Shown in pieces: positions 27,490 through 35,257 of a DNA stretch of 64,000 bases. The DNA lies in assembly GCA_016707115.1 (NCBI GenBank), contig JADJIH010000006.1, positions 310,001 to 374,000 of the forward strand, in the 5' to 3' direction. The number at the start of each line of letters is the position of its first letter. Within the stretch, counting starts at the first letter, position 1. The stretch is from Ignavibacteriales bacterium. GTDB taxonomy: Bacteria; Bacteroidota; Ignavibacteria; Ignavibacteriales; Ignavibacteriaceae. Both the position numbers and the translations under genes were made by a program. The notes below the pieces were generated by a model. The model had not been told where the DNA came from. It did not search any database and saw nothing but the letters and a program-made list of their open reading frames with translations.

Positions 27490-28041
27490 TTAATGCAATT
27501 CATAAATAAACTTATTCTTTTCTACCTTGGACAAAGAAAATAATTTGAAAGACTCAATTGAAGTAAAATTCTTTTGGATAAAAGTTTTATCAACTAAGTT
27601 TCCATTTCGCAAGCCAATGTAATCTCGATAACTTGAGAATTCCCAATCTTCTAAATTGTTAACCAGATTTTTCCTTTTAGGATTTTGATGAAGATAAGAT
27701 ATCACAGTAAGCAGGCTTTTATCATCCACAATTAATTTAGTTTTTGTGTGATGCTGGAATAGACTACCAACTCTTGAGAAAGACTTATTTATTGCTTTGG
27801 TGTAAGAACTTAAAAGTAAGCCGATATTTTTCTTAGTTGTTATTGAATCATTGGATTTTACATAAATAGATAAATGGAAGTGATCCGGCATTAAACAGTA
27901 AGCAAGAGTATTAACGAAAGGTAATACATATTTTCTGTACTTCGATAGAAAATAAATGTAATTATCTCTGTTTCTAAATAATAACTCGTGACTATTAGAA
28001 CGATTATAGAGATGATAATATTTATTTGGTTGAAGCTCCAT
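27490..28041 (-). CDS. REP-associated tyrosine transposase (RAYT, Y1 family)
   Basis: A 183-residue HUH single-strand transposase. The HUH motif is H54-F-H56 in 'YCLMPDHFHL', and Y80 in 'LLLSSYTKAINKSF' is the likely nucleophile. 'GSLFQHHTKTKLI' and 'YLHQNPKRKNLV' are family hallmarks. It is full length. There is no TnpB partner, so this is a RAYT rather than an IS200/IS605 insertion. It lies between half-site Y' (nine bases past its stop) and palindrome D (18 bases before its start), which would be its recognition sites. Confidence 0.9.
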   Translation of the reverse strand: MELQPNKYYHLYNRSNSHELLFRNRDNYIYFLSKYRKYVLPFVNTLAYCLMPDHFHLSIYVKSNDSITTKKNIGLLLSSYTKAINKSFSRVGSLFQHHTKTKLIVDDKSLLTVISYLHQNPKRKNLVNNLEDWEFSSYRDYIGLRNGNLVDKTFIQKNFTSIESFKLFSLSKVEKNKFIYELH

Positions 28042-28059
28042 ATATTATACCTAAATAAA

Positions 28060-28088
28060 GTGGAGGCCACCTATTAGGTGGACTCCAC
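28060..28088. repeat. REP palindrome D
   Basis: A 29-base palindrome: arm GTGGAGGCCACC, loop TATTA, arm GGTGGACTCCAC, with one central G/A mismatch. Its right arm encodes the last residues of CitF ('VEST') and its loop provides the citF TAA stop (28074-28076). It is 18 bases upstream of the RAYT start codon. The covarying partner is palindrome B. Confidence 0.85.
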
Positions 28089-29633
28089 ACAAAAAACTGA
28101 ATCCAAAACAGTTCCATCAACCCATTTAACAATTGCAACAACTTTTTCTTTATTTACTTTTGGTTTTGCCGGAGCTCCACCACAGATTTCATCAACTTCT
28201 TTTTTGATTTGTTTGATATCTTTTATTGGAAGTCCTGAACCTTTAACAGCTTTCAATAAATCCTTTCGTTTAGGATTGATTGCAATTCCTCGTTCTGTGA
28301 TGATAACATCAATTAATTCTCCGGGTCCGCAAATTGTTGTTACATCTTCTACAATGACTGGAATGCGATCTCTGAAAGATGGAATAGCAAGTATCGTACA
28401 TTTTGAGTACAAACAATTTTGCCATCCGCCAATTCCGTGTAATAAATATCCATCAGAATGTGTAACAACATTTGCATTAAACTTAACATCAACTTCAGTT
28501 GCACCAAGTACAGCAGTATCAACAATTGATGCAAAATTTCCTTTGCCATGGAAATTATAACTTGTAAACGGAGAAGTGTTAACGTGATTAGCATTTTCAC
28601 GCATACTTCTAACACCTTCCAGATCGAAAGTTTGTCCATCAAGAATGTAATCTGTTAAACCTTCTTCAAGCATTTCAACTAAATACTTTGTACTTCCGCC
28701 GCGCATAAACCTAGCTTTAACACCTTTGGCTTTCATTTTTTCTTTAAGGAAAAGAACGAAAGCAAGATTAGTTCCACCAGCGCCAGCTTGAAGTGAAAAT
28801 CCATCTTTCATAATTCCAGCAGCTTCGATAAAATCTGCAACATATTCTGCGATCAATAATCGATCGGGTGATTTGGTTACTTCAGTTGTTCCACTTACAA
28901 TTTTTTTAGGATCACCAAGCGATTCAACTTCAACAACAAAATCAACATTGCCGCCTTGAATCTGCCAGGGAACACAGGGGAAGGGAACTAGATTATCTGT
29001 AACAATTATAACTCTATCCGCGTATTCAGAATCACCAAGTGCAAAACCAATTAATCCGCAAGCAGATTTACCGCGATCACCGGTAGCATTGCCAAATGGA
29101 TCTGCAGTTGGTGCAAGTATAACAGCAATATCAACGTGAACTTCACCATCCTGCAACGATTGATATCTTCCTCCGTGTGAACGAAGAACACCAACGCCTT
29201 TCATTTTTCCTTCCGTGGTAAATTTACCAAGAGGTCCGTTCATACTTCCTTCAATGTGGTGAATTGTTCCATCCTCTAAATATTTTATTAAATGTGAATG
29301 AACAGGAAATGAAGCCGAGGGATACCAGCGAATATTTTTTACTCCCATTTCTTTAACAGCATCGAACAACATATTTGTAACGGCATCACCATTGCGTAAA
29401 TGATGATGAGTAGAAATTGTCATCCCATCTTTTAGTCCTGCTTTTTTTAAAGCGGTTTTTAAATCTTTAACAACTTTATTTCCATCAGATGGATAATCAA
29501 TACAAGTACGAATTGGAGGTTTGGCTTTCACTCCTGCTGGTTTGTATTTATCAATTCCCATAAAAGGAATTTGACTTTCTCCGTTTACCTCTGTTGGAAC
29601 AAATCTTCCTGCTGCGTTTTTTACTAGTTTCAT
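28074..29633 (-). CDS. citF: citrate lyase alpha subunit (citrate CoA-transferase)
   Basis: A 519-residue CitF-type protein. In citrate lyase the alpha subunit swaps acetyl for citrate on the acyl carrier protein. Family segments are 'DGMTISTHHHLRNGDAV', 'NIRWYPSASFPVHSHLI', 'GALGK'-like 'GPLGKFTTEGK', 'LRSHGGRYQSLQDGEVHVD', 'FSLQAGAGGTNLAFV', and 'ITERGIAINPKRKDL' near the end. It is last in the minus-strand block, 15 bases after the first receptor gene. Its final codons and stop belong to palindrome D. Part of its 5' end was copied during the receptor duplication (32519-32549). A citramalate lyase role cannot be excluded. Confidence 0.9.
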   Translation of the reverse strand: MKLVKNAAGRFVPTEVNGESQIPFMGIDKYKPAGVKAKPPIRTCIDYPSDGNKVVKDLKTALKKAGLKDGMTISTHHHLRNGDAVTNMLFDAVKEMGVKNIRWYPSASFPVHSHLIKYLEDGTIHHIEGSMNGPLGKFTTEGKMKGVGVLRSHGGRYQSLQDGEVHVDIAVILAPTADPFGNATGDRGKSACGLIGFALGDSEYADRVIIVTDNLVPFPCVPWQIQGGNVDFVVEVESLGDPKKIVSGTTEVTKSPDRLLIAEYVADFIEAAGIMKDGFSLQAGAGGTNLAFVLFLKEKMKAKGVKARFMRGGSTKYLVEMLEEGLTDYILDGQTFDLEGVRSMRENANHVNTSPFTSYNFHGKGNFASIVDTAVLGATEVDVKFNANVVTHSDGYLLHGIGGWQNCLYSKCTILAIPSFRDRIPVIVEDVTTICGPGELIDVIITERGIAINPKRKDLLKAVKGSGLPIKDIKQIKKEVDEICGGAPAKPKVNKEKVVAIVKWVDGTVLDSVFCVEST

Positions 29634-29648
29634 ATTTAGTCTTATATG

Positions 29649-32288
29649 TTAATAATTAAGTTTAATTCCAAAGCCAATTTGTCTTGGTGGACCGTAAAAT
29701 ATTTGCTGACCACCTGGATTGTAATCTACAAATAATTGGTGTAATTGAAGCATTTGGGCCCATTGTTCTTCGCTACGAGTAAGTGAAGTATATAATGTAC
29801 TGTATCCATCATCATCAACTTTACCTGTTGTCGAAAAAACTTCATAGATGTTCTTTGTGTCCAATAAATTAATGACGTAAAAATATAAAGCAAGGTTTAA
29901 TCCATTATATAATTCAAAGTTTTTTTCAATCTTCATATCTATTTGACTAATATTTGGTGTTGTTTCTTCTACGTAACCTGAATTTGGAATTCCAATGTTA
30001 ATAGACTTCACATAAGGATGTCCGGTATTAAAAATATACGTAGCAGAAATATTTACTCCATTAAAAATGGAGGAAAATCCTGAGAAATAGGATAAGTCAT
30101 AAGCAGTAAGAATATTTACACCAAACTCATTTGTTCTTGTGGAATTAATTTGAGGAAAACGGACAAATTCAAAAGAGTAAGTTGTTCTATTAAACTTAAT
30201 GGATGGCTTTATACTCTGATAATTTAGAGTTGAGCCTAAATAAAAACCTTTATAAAAATAATTTAATAAAAACTCTATTCCATTTAGATTAATTATTCCA
30301 CTGTCACTTAAAAAATTGTATGACTGGTAAGGTGAACCTGGATTTGTCATTTGTAATTCCGGTTGAATTATACCTGTCGAATTCTTATTGAACAGAATCA
30401 TCTTTAAATTAAGATTTGTTACAGTACTATACTCTATTTCAAGTTCAATGGATTTGCTAACAATTGGTTTTAATCCTTCGATGGCAGGCACTAAATAATT
30501 ACCTATTCTTAGCTTGTGCCCAACAGAATAGATTCCTTCATAAATATTTGAATATGGATGGCTTTGAACATTTTGCGAATAACTTACCGTAAAAGCCAAA
30601 TTTTTAATTGCCTGAAACTTAATAGCTGCTTTGGGAGAAACAAAAGACTGTGATTCAATATCTATCAATCCGGAACTAATCAATTCTCCCGATTGAAAAA
30701 CTATCGTTTTCTCCGGAGCAGCAGGATCAATCATTTTTTTGAAATCATAATCGTAATAATCATATCTCAATCCTATATAAAATTGAAAATTATTAAATTC
30801 GTCAAAGTAGTCATCAATATAAAATGAATAGTCTACAGGTTTAGGAGCGCTATCATTTTTCTTTCCTAATAGATCATAACCTATATTATTAACACCTCTG
30901 CTAATAACTACAAACTCTTTTAATTCATTTTCGGTAAAGTTTATGAATTGAGGAGACAAACTTACGTTATAAAGATCACGGGCAAGTATTGCTTGTCCCG
31001 GTAATTGCCACAATCCGATTTTACTTTTAGTATAATCCACACCAGCTCGAATTTTATGATTTTGCAGTTGATAATTTATATGACCGGAAAATAATAATGA
31101 TTGCTGCTCAGATTTTTTGTGATCAATTCCTGGATAACCATCAACAACAAAGTAATTACTTATTATATATTTACTTGTTGGTAATACTAATCTGCCATAA
31201 TATCCATAATAAATATCTAGCTGGCTTCGCTGCCAAAATACACCCGCATTTGAATTTGCAATACTATCTCCATAAGCCCAATAATTATCTCCTAAGTATT
31301 GATCGTTTGTCACTTCATTTTTTGAATAATAATTAACGTTTAGCATATATGACAGATTTTTATTTAACTGATGATCAAATTGAAAATTTATTATCCCACC
31401 ATTTTTATCAACTAAGCCTAACCTTGTATTTAAATAATCTTCGATGTGATTCCTTTCAGTATAATTATTTTCATCAAAATAAATCCCCGTTGCTTTTATT
31501 TTTATGTCATCAAAATCCATTAAAAATGTTGAAAGTAAATTAAAACTTTCAAATGAATTAAATGGAACAATGCCTGCCGGAAGATTTATAAAAATTGAAT
31601 CAGGACGATTGCCTGGGTATAGTTGATTATCGAATTTCAGATTATCTGCGCCAGGGTATCTTTGTGGATTTTTATCCCGCTGGAAAAGATAATTTACATT
31701 TGCAAAAAATCTTACATTAGGAAAATACAATGGACCACCAATACTTATGTTTGTTTCATTATGGCCATAATAATATGTACCCAGTCTTTTATTACCTGAG
31801 TATGGATCATTTGTAAAGGTTATGTTGTCGTTCAAATGTTCAACTTCAAAATTAATTTTTTCTCCGCCGGTTCGTAATTTATAATTAAATAATCCTGAAG
31901 AAACATTTCCAAAATCATTTGGGATAAATCCATTATAAAATTCTATTTTCTCAAATACATTTGGATTAAGAAAGAAAGAATTTCCGCCGGAAAATAAATC
32001 ATTAAATTTTACACCATCGATAAAAAATCCTGTTTCATAATTTGCTCCACCACGGATATAAAAATCCTGAAAATATGAAACGACTCCGGGATAAATTCTG
32101 TTAAGATTGTTTTGATTTTTAAACGGCAATTTATCAAGAATTGAATCGGGGATCGTATAGCCGTGTAAATTTTCTTCAGCTAAAATTGTTGAATCAGGAT
32201 TTATCTTGTAACCTTTAAATATTACATCTCTAGCATCTAAATATGGACTGAAAACCAAAAAACAAATAGAACAAACCAAGAACCTCAT
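29649..32288 (-). CDS. TonB-dependent receptor-like outer-membrane protein, copy 1
   Basis: An 879-residue outer-membrane protein. It has a signal peptide ('MRFLVCSICFLVFSPYLDA') and a plug-like domain (about 45-150) with 'IYPGVVSYFQDFYIRGG', 'GFFIDGVKFNDLF' and 'NDFGNVSSGLFNYKLRTGG'. A long beta-barrel follows, ending in 'GPPRQIGFGIKLNY' with a terminal aromatic residue. The usual CarboxypepD_reg domain is missing. AAGGGAGAAG lies before the ATG. It is a tandem paralogue of 32563-35202: the first 80 residues and the end are nearly the same, while the barrel differs a lot. Its place between the CitDE and CitF genes suggests uptake of citrate, metal-citrate or a related acid; that is inference from position. 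Confidence 0.82.
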   Translation of the reverse strand: MRFLVCSICFLVFSPYLDARDVIFKGYKINPDSTILAEENLHGYTIPDSILDKLPFKNQNNLNRIYPGVVSYFQDFYIRGGANYETGFFIDGVKFNDLFSGGNSFFLNPNVFEKIEFYNGFIPNDFGNVSSGLFNYKLRTGGEKINFEVEHLNDNITFTNDPYSGNKRLGTYYYGHNETNISIGGPLYFPNVRFFANVNYLFQRDKNPQRYPGADNLKFDNQLYPGNRPDSIFINLPAGIVPFNSFESFNLLSTFLMDFDDIKIKATGIYFDENNYTERNHIEDYLNTRLGLVDKNGGIINFQFDHQLNKNLSYMLNVNYYSKNEVTNDQYLGDNYWAYGDSIANSNAGVFWQRSQLDIYYGYYGRLVLPTSKYIISNYFVVDGYPGIDHKKSEQQSLLFSGHINYQLQNHKIRAGVDYTKSKIGLWQLPGQAILARDLYNVSLSPQFINFTENELKEFVVISRGVNNIGYDLLGKKNDSAPKPVDYSFYIDDYFDEFNNFQFYIGLRYDYYDYDFKKMIDPAAPEKTIVFQSGELISSGLIDIESQSFVSPKAAIKFQAIKNLAFTVSYSQNVQSHPYSNIYEGIYSVGHKLRIGNYLVPAIEGLKPIVSKSIELEIEYSTVTNLNLKMILFNKNSTGIIQPELQMTNPGSPYQSYNFLSDSGIINLNGIEFLLNYFYKGFYLGSTLNYQSIKPSIKFNRTTYSFEFVRFPQINSTRTNEFGVNILTAYDLSYFSGFSSIFNGVNISATYIFNTGHPYVKSINIGIPNSGYVEETTPNISQIDMKIEKNFELYNGLNLALYFYVINLLDTKNIYEVFSTTGKVDDDGYSTLYTSLTRSEEQWAQMLQLHQLFVDYNPGGQQIFYGPPRQIGFGIKLNY

Positions 32289-32343
32289 AATCTTCTCCCT
32301 TCAATCTTATGAGAATGACTTTAAGTCAGTACTCCCACCACAA

Positions 32344-32518
32344 TTAAATTAAATGATTAAGTTTAGCTAAGTGCATTACGTTTTGTGCCCTTTTAACCAC
32401 AGGCGGATCAATCATTTTACTTCCGAGTGAAACAACACCTAATCCTTTTTTCTCCGCTTCTTCAAAAGCCTGAACAATTTTTTTAGCTTTTTCAATTTCT
32501 TCTGTAGTTGGAGCAAAT
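32344..32518 (-). pseudogene. copied 3' fragment of the citDE gene
   Basis: This stretch matches the last 58 codons of the citDE gene (35258-35432). Over the longer block 32289-32518 versus 35203-35432 I count seven differences in 230 bases. It has no start and is joined at 32518/32519 to a piece of the citF 5' end. It is a relic of the tandem duplication and should not be translated. Confidence 0.9.
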
Positions 32519-32549
32519 CTTCCTGCTACATTTATTTCTATTTTAATAT
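32519..32549 (-). pseudogene. copied 5' fragment of citF
   Basis: About ten codons matching the citF start region (29605-29635), more diverged than the citDE side (roughly 80 percent over 62 bases including the leader). The citF ATG has been lost (AAT on the plus strand where CAT stands in citF). It directly abuts the citDE fragment and marks the duplication join. Confidence 0.8.
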
Positions 32550-32562
32550 TATATCTTATAAT

Positions 32563-35202
32563 TTAATAATTAAGTTTAATCCCAAAGCCAATTTGTCTTG
32601 GTGGGCCATAAAATATTTGCTGATGGTTATCTGGATTATATGTGTTCAATAATTTATGCAAGTCTTTGGATTGAGGCCCAAAAACCTGGACTAAATCATC
32701 TATGTAATCATATCCATCATTATCAACTGAACCTGTTGTAGTAAAAACATCATAAATATTCTTTGTATCAAATAAATTTATTATATAGATGTAAAAATCT
32801 AAACTCAAATTACTTAAAAATTGAAATCTTTTTTCTATCTTCAAATCAATTTGTGAAGTAGATGGAGTTGTTTCTGGAATTGCTTGAAAAGTGGAATAAT
32901 TCATTCTATAAGTTTGTCTGATTGGATGTCCACTTTGGTAGCTGTAAAAAACTGAAAAACTTAAGCCACCAAAAGCTGATGAAATATAATCCATACTAGA
33001 AAAATCATATGATAAGAGAGTATTAAAAAATATATTATTTGATCGTTCGGCTTCTAATGTCTCTTTCCCTTTATTACTAAATATTGAAGTAAAATCCTCC
33101 GGATAAAATCTTTGAATAAGCTCATTCGCTTTTTGATAATTAAAGTTTGAGCTTAAATATATGTTTTTGTTTCTATAAGTAAATAAAATCTCTAAACCAT
33201 TCACACTTAGTTCACCCTTATCACTAAAGTAATAGTAAGATGAAAAAGGCGAGGCTTGGTTAGTTTGTTGAAAATCGAGAATCTGTCTGTTTACTGATTG
33301 TTTGTTGAAGTATTTAAATCCTAAAACACCGTTCTTAATTAAATTAGAAGATAAACCTAACTCAAATAGTTTAGTTACGATTGGTTTTAATGTTCCACCA
33401 ACAAAGGCATTATTTGGGATTACCATTAATGGATAACCGGAGTATATAAAATCATTAGTATTTGAAAGCGGTTGAGCTTGAACATTTTGAGTATAACTTG
33501 CAAATAATTTTAAATTATTTGTTACATCGGATGAAACTAAAATTTTGGGAGAAATAAATTGATACGAGTCGACAGATTTTAATCCTTCTGGGATTAGTTC
33601 TCCAGTATTGTAATTAATTGTTTTCTCAGGTGCAGCGGGATCAATCATTACTTCCTGATCAGAATTAAAATAATCAAAACGTAAACCTAATTTCACAAAA
33701 GCTTCATCAAACAATCTAAAATTGTCTTCTATAAAGAATGCGTAAGAAATCGGCTTAACAAAATTATCACTTGTTGAATTACTTTTATTTCCCAATTTAT
33801 CATATCCAATATTATAAACTCCAAATCGAGTTAGAACTATTTCTTTGATTTGGTTATCAGTATAAGACTGATAACTTGTATCTGATCTTAAATAGTAAAA
33901 GTTTTTAGATAAGTTTCTCTGACCAGAAATATACCAGAATCTAAAATCCGGTAAACTTACATCTCCTCCAATATGGATACTATGAATTTTTATTTTTGCG
34001 TTTAGTTTTGCATTAAGTGAGATATTACTTTGTTCTGATTTTTTATGGTCTATTGATGGATAACCATATCCTTCAAAAGCCCACCCAGATATATTTCTAT
34101 CTAATGGTAATTGAAATCTTCCAAACCAATTTGAAGCAATTTCTTGTTCCGTCCTATTCCAAACAACTCCAGCATTTGCATTTGCAACACTGTCACCATA
34201 AGACCAGTAGTCATCACCAAGAAACTCATCAGTTGTAACATCATTTTTAAAAAAATAATTTGCATTCAAGGAATATGATACCATCTCGTTTAGTTGATGA
34301 TCAAGTTTAATATTAAATATCCCGCCATTCTTATCCACTAGACCTGCGCGTGGATTTAAGTATTGAAGAATATGATTTCTTTCAACAAATGTGTTTTCAT
34401 CAAAGTAAATTCCATATGCTCTTATTTTAATAGCATCAAATTCGAAGTCAAGAGTTGAAACAGAAGAAAAACACTCTAGAGAATTTAAATTTACAATTCC
34501 AGCTGGTAGATATATTTGTAAAGTATCAGGATAATAAGGACCATTATTAAATTGTCTATCAACTCCAGGGTATCGTTGTGGATTTTTATCTCTTTGAAAT
34601 AGATAATTTATACTTGTATAGAACTTTACATTATCAAAGTATAATGGTCCACCCAAACTAATATTAGTCTCATTATATCCATAGAAATAAGCTCCTAGTC
34701 TTTTATTTCCAGAATAAGGATCATTAGTTAAAGTTATATTATCACTCAGGTATTCAGCTTCAAATTCTAATTTTTTCCCACCAGATTTTAACTGATAGTT
34801 AAATAGACCAGATGAAACATTTCCAAAATCTGCTGAGATAAAACCATTATAGAACTCTATTTGTTCGAATACAGTTGGATTGATAAAAAAAGAATTCTTT
34901 CCTGAAAACAGGTCATTGAATTTTGAACCTTCTATAAAAAATCCTGTTTCATAACTCTCACCTCCACGGATATAAAAATCCTGGAAATATGAAACGACTC
35001 CGGGATAAATTCTGTTAAGATTGTTCTGATTTTTAAACGGCAATTTATCAAGAATTGAATCGGCTATTGTATAAGTATAAATAGTTTCTTCAGATAAAGT
35101 TGTTGAATCAGGATTTATTTTGTAACCTTTAAATATTAAATCTCTAGCATCTAAATATGGACTGAAAACCAAAAAACAAATAGAACAAATCAAGAACCTC
35201 AT
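32563..35202 (-). CDS. TonB-dependent receptor-like outer-membrane protein, copy 2
   Basis: An 879-residue paralogue of the preceding receptor with the same domain order: signal peptide 'MRFLICSICFLVFSPYLDA', plug with 'YFQDFYIRGG' and 'DFGNVSSGLFNYQLKSGG', and a barrel ending 'GPPRQIGFGIKLNY'. Equal length hides compensating insertions and deletions, for example four residues fewer around residue 220. Extracellular-loop regions such as the stretch after 'LGDDYWSYGDS' differ strongly from copy 1, so the two may bind different ligands. It is separated from copy 1 by the citDE/citF relic and follows the CitD-CitE gene by 55 bases. Confidence 0.82.
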   Translation of the reverse strand: MRFLICSICFLVFSPYLDARDLIFKGYKINPDSTTLSEETIYTYTIADSILDKLPFKNQNNLNRIYPGVVSYFQDFYIRGGESYETGFFIEGSKFNDLFSGKNSFFINPTVFEQIEFYNGFISADFGNVSSGLFNYQLKSGGKKLEFEAEYLSDNITLTNDPYSGNKRLGAYFYGYNETNISLGGPLYFDNVKFYTSINYLFQRDKNPQRYPGVDRQFNNGPYYPDTLQIYLPAGIVNLNSLECFSSVSTLDFEFDAIKIRAYGIYFDENTFVERNHILQYLNPRAGLVDKNGGIFNIKLDHQLNEMVSYSLNANYFFKNDVTTDEFLGDDYWSYGDSVANANAGVVWNRTEQEIASNWFGRFQLPLDRNISGWAFEGYGYPSIDHKKSEQSNISLNAKLNAKIKIHSIHIGGDVSLPDFRFWYISGQRNLSKNFYYLRSDTSYQSYTDNQIKEIVLTRFGVYNIGYDKLGNKSNSTSDNFVKPISYAFFIEDNFRLFDEAFVKLGLRFDYFNSDQEVMIDPAAPEKTINYNTGELIPEGLKSVDSYQFISPKILVSSDVTNNLKLFASYTQNVQAQPLSNTNDFIYSGYPLMVIPNNAFVGGTLKPIVTKLFELGLSSNLIKNGVLGFKYFNKQSVNRQILDFQQTNQASPFSSYYYFSDKGELSVNGLEILFTYRNKNIYLSSNFNYQKANELIQRFYPEDFTSIFSNKGKETLEAERSNNIFFNTLLSYDFSSMDYISSAFGGLSFSVFYSYQSGHPIRQTYRMNYSTFQAIPETTPSTSQIDLKIEKRFQFLSNLSLDFYIYIINLFDTKNIYDVFTTTGSVDNDGYDYIDDLVQVFGPQSKDLHKLLNTYNPDNHQQIFYGPPRQIGFGIKLNY

Positions 35203-35257
35203 AATCTTCTCCCTTCAATCTTATGAGAATGACTTTAAGTCAGTACTCCCACCACAA

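Larger units (their letters stand above)
27386..28088. mobile_element. RAYT-bearing REP element C-D (703 bp)
   Basis: The element is bounded on the left by TGGAGTCCACCT (27391-27402) and on the right by its exact reverse complement (28077-28088 region). Inside lie half-site Y' (27471-27480), the transposase gene and palindrome D. The order X'...Y'...RAYT...Y-X repeats that of element A-B, which lacks the gene. This is the arrangement expected of a REP-associated tyrosine transposase and its substrate palindromes. I see no target-site duplication. Boundaries are set by the repeats only. Confidence 0.72.
29605..32518 (-). repeat. tandem duplication, unit 1 (2,914 bp)
   Basis: Unit 1 runs from the 5' end of citF through the first receptor to a copied 3' end of the citDE gene. 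Unit 2 (32519-35432) is the same length: the start codons, stop codons and junction words of the two units are all offset by exactly 2,914. The junction word GTTGGARCAAAT occurs in citF (29593-29604), at the join (32507-32518) and in citDE (35421-35432). Confidence 0.9.

Noticed and set aside
27490..28041. IS200/IS605 insertion sequence
   Set aside because: No TnpB or IscB partner, and the protein has the RAYT-type motifs with REP palindromes on both sides.
26419..28088. CRISPR-like array from the repeated GGAGTCCACC/GGTGGCCTCC words
   Set aside because: Repeats are inverted and hairpin-forming, spacers are irregular and hold genes, and there are no cas genes. REP/RAYT explains them.
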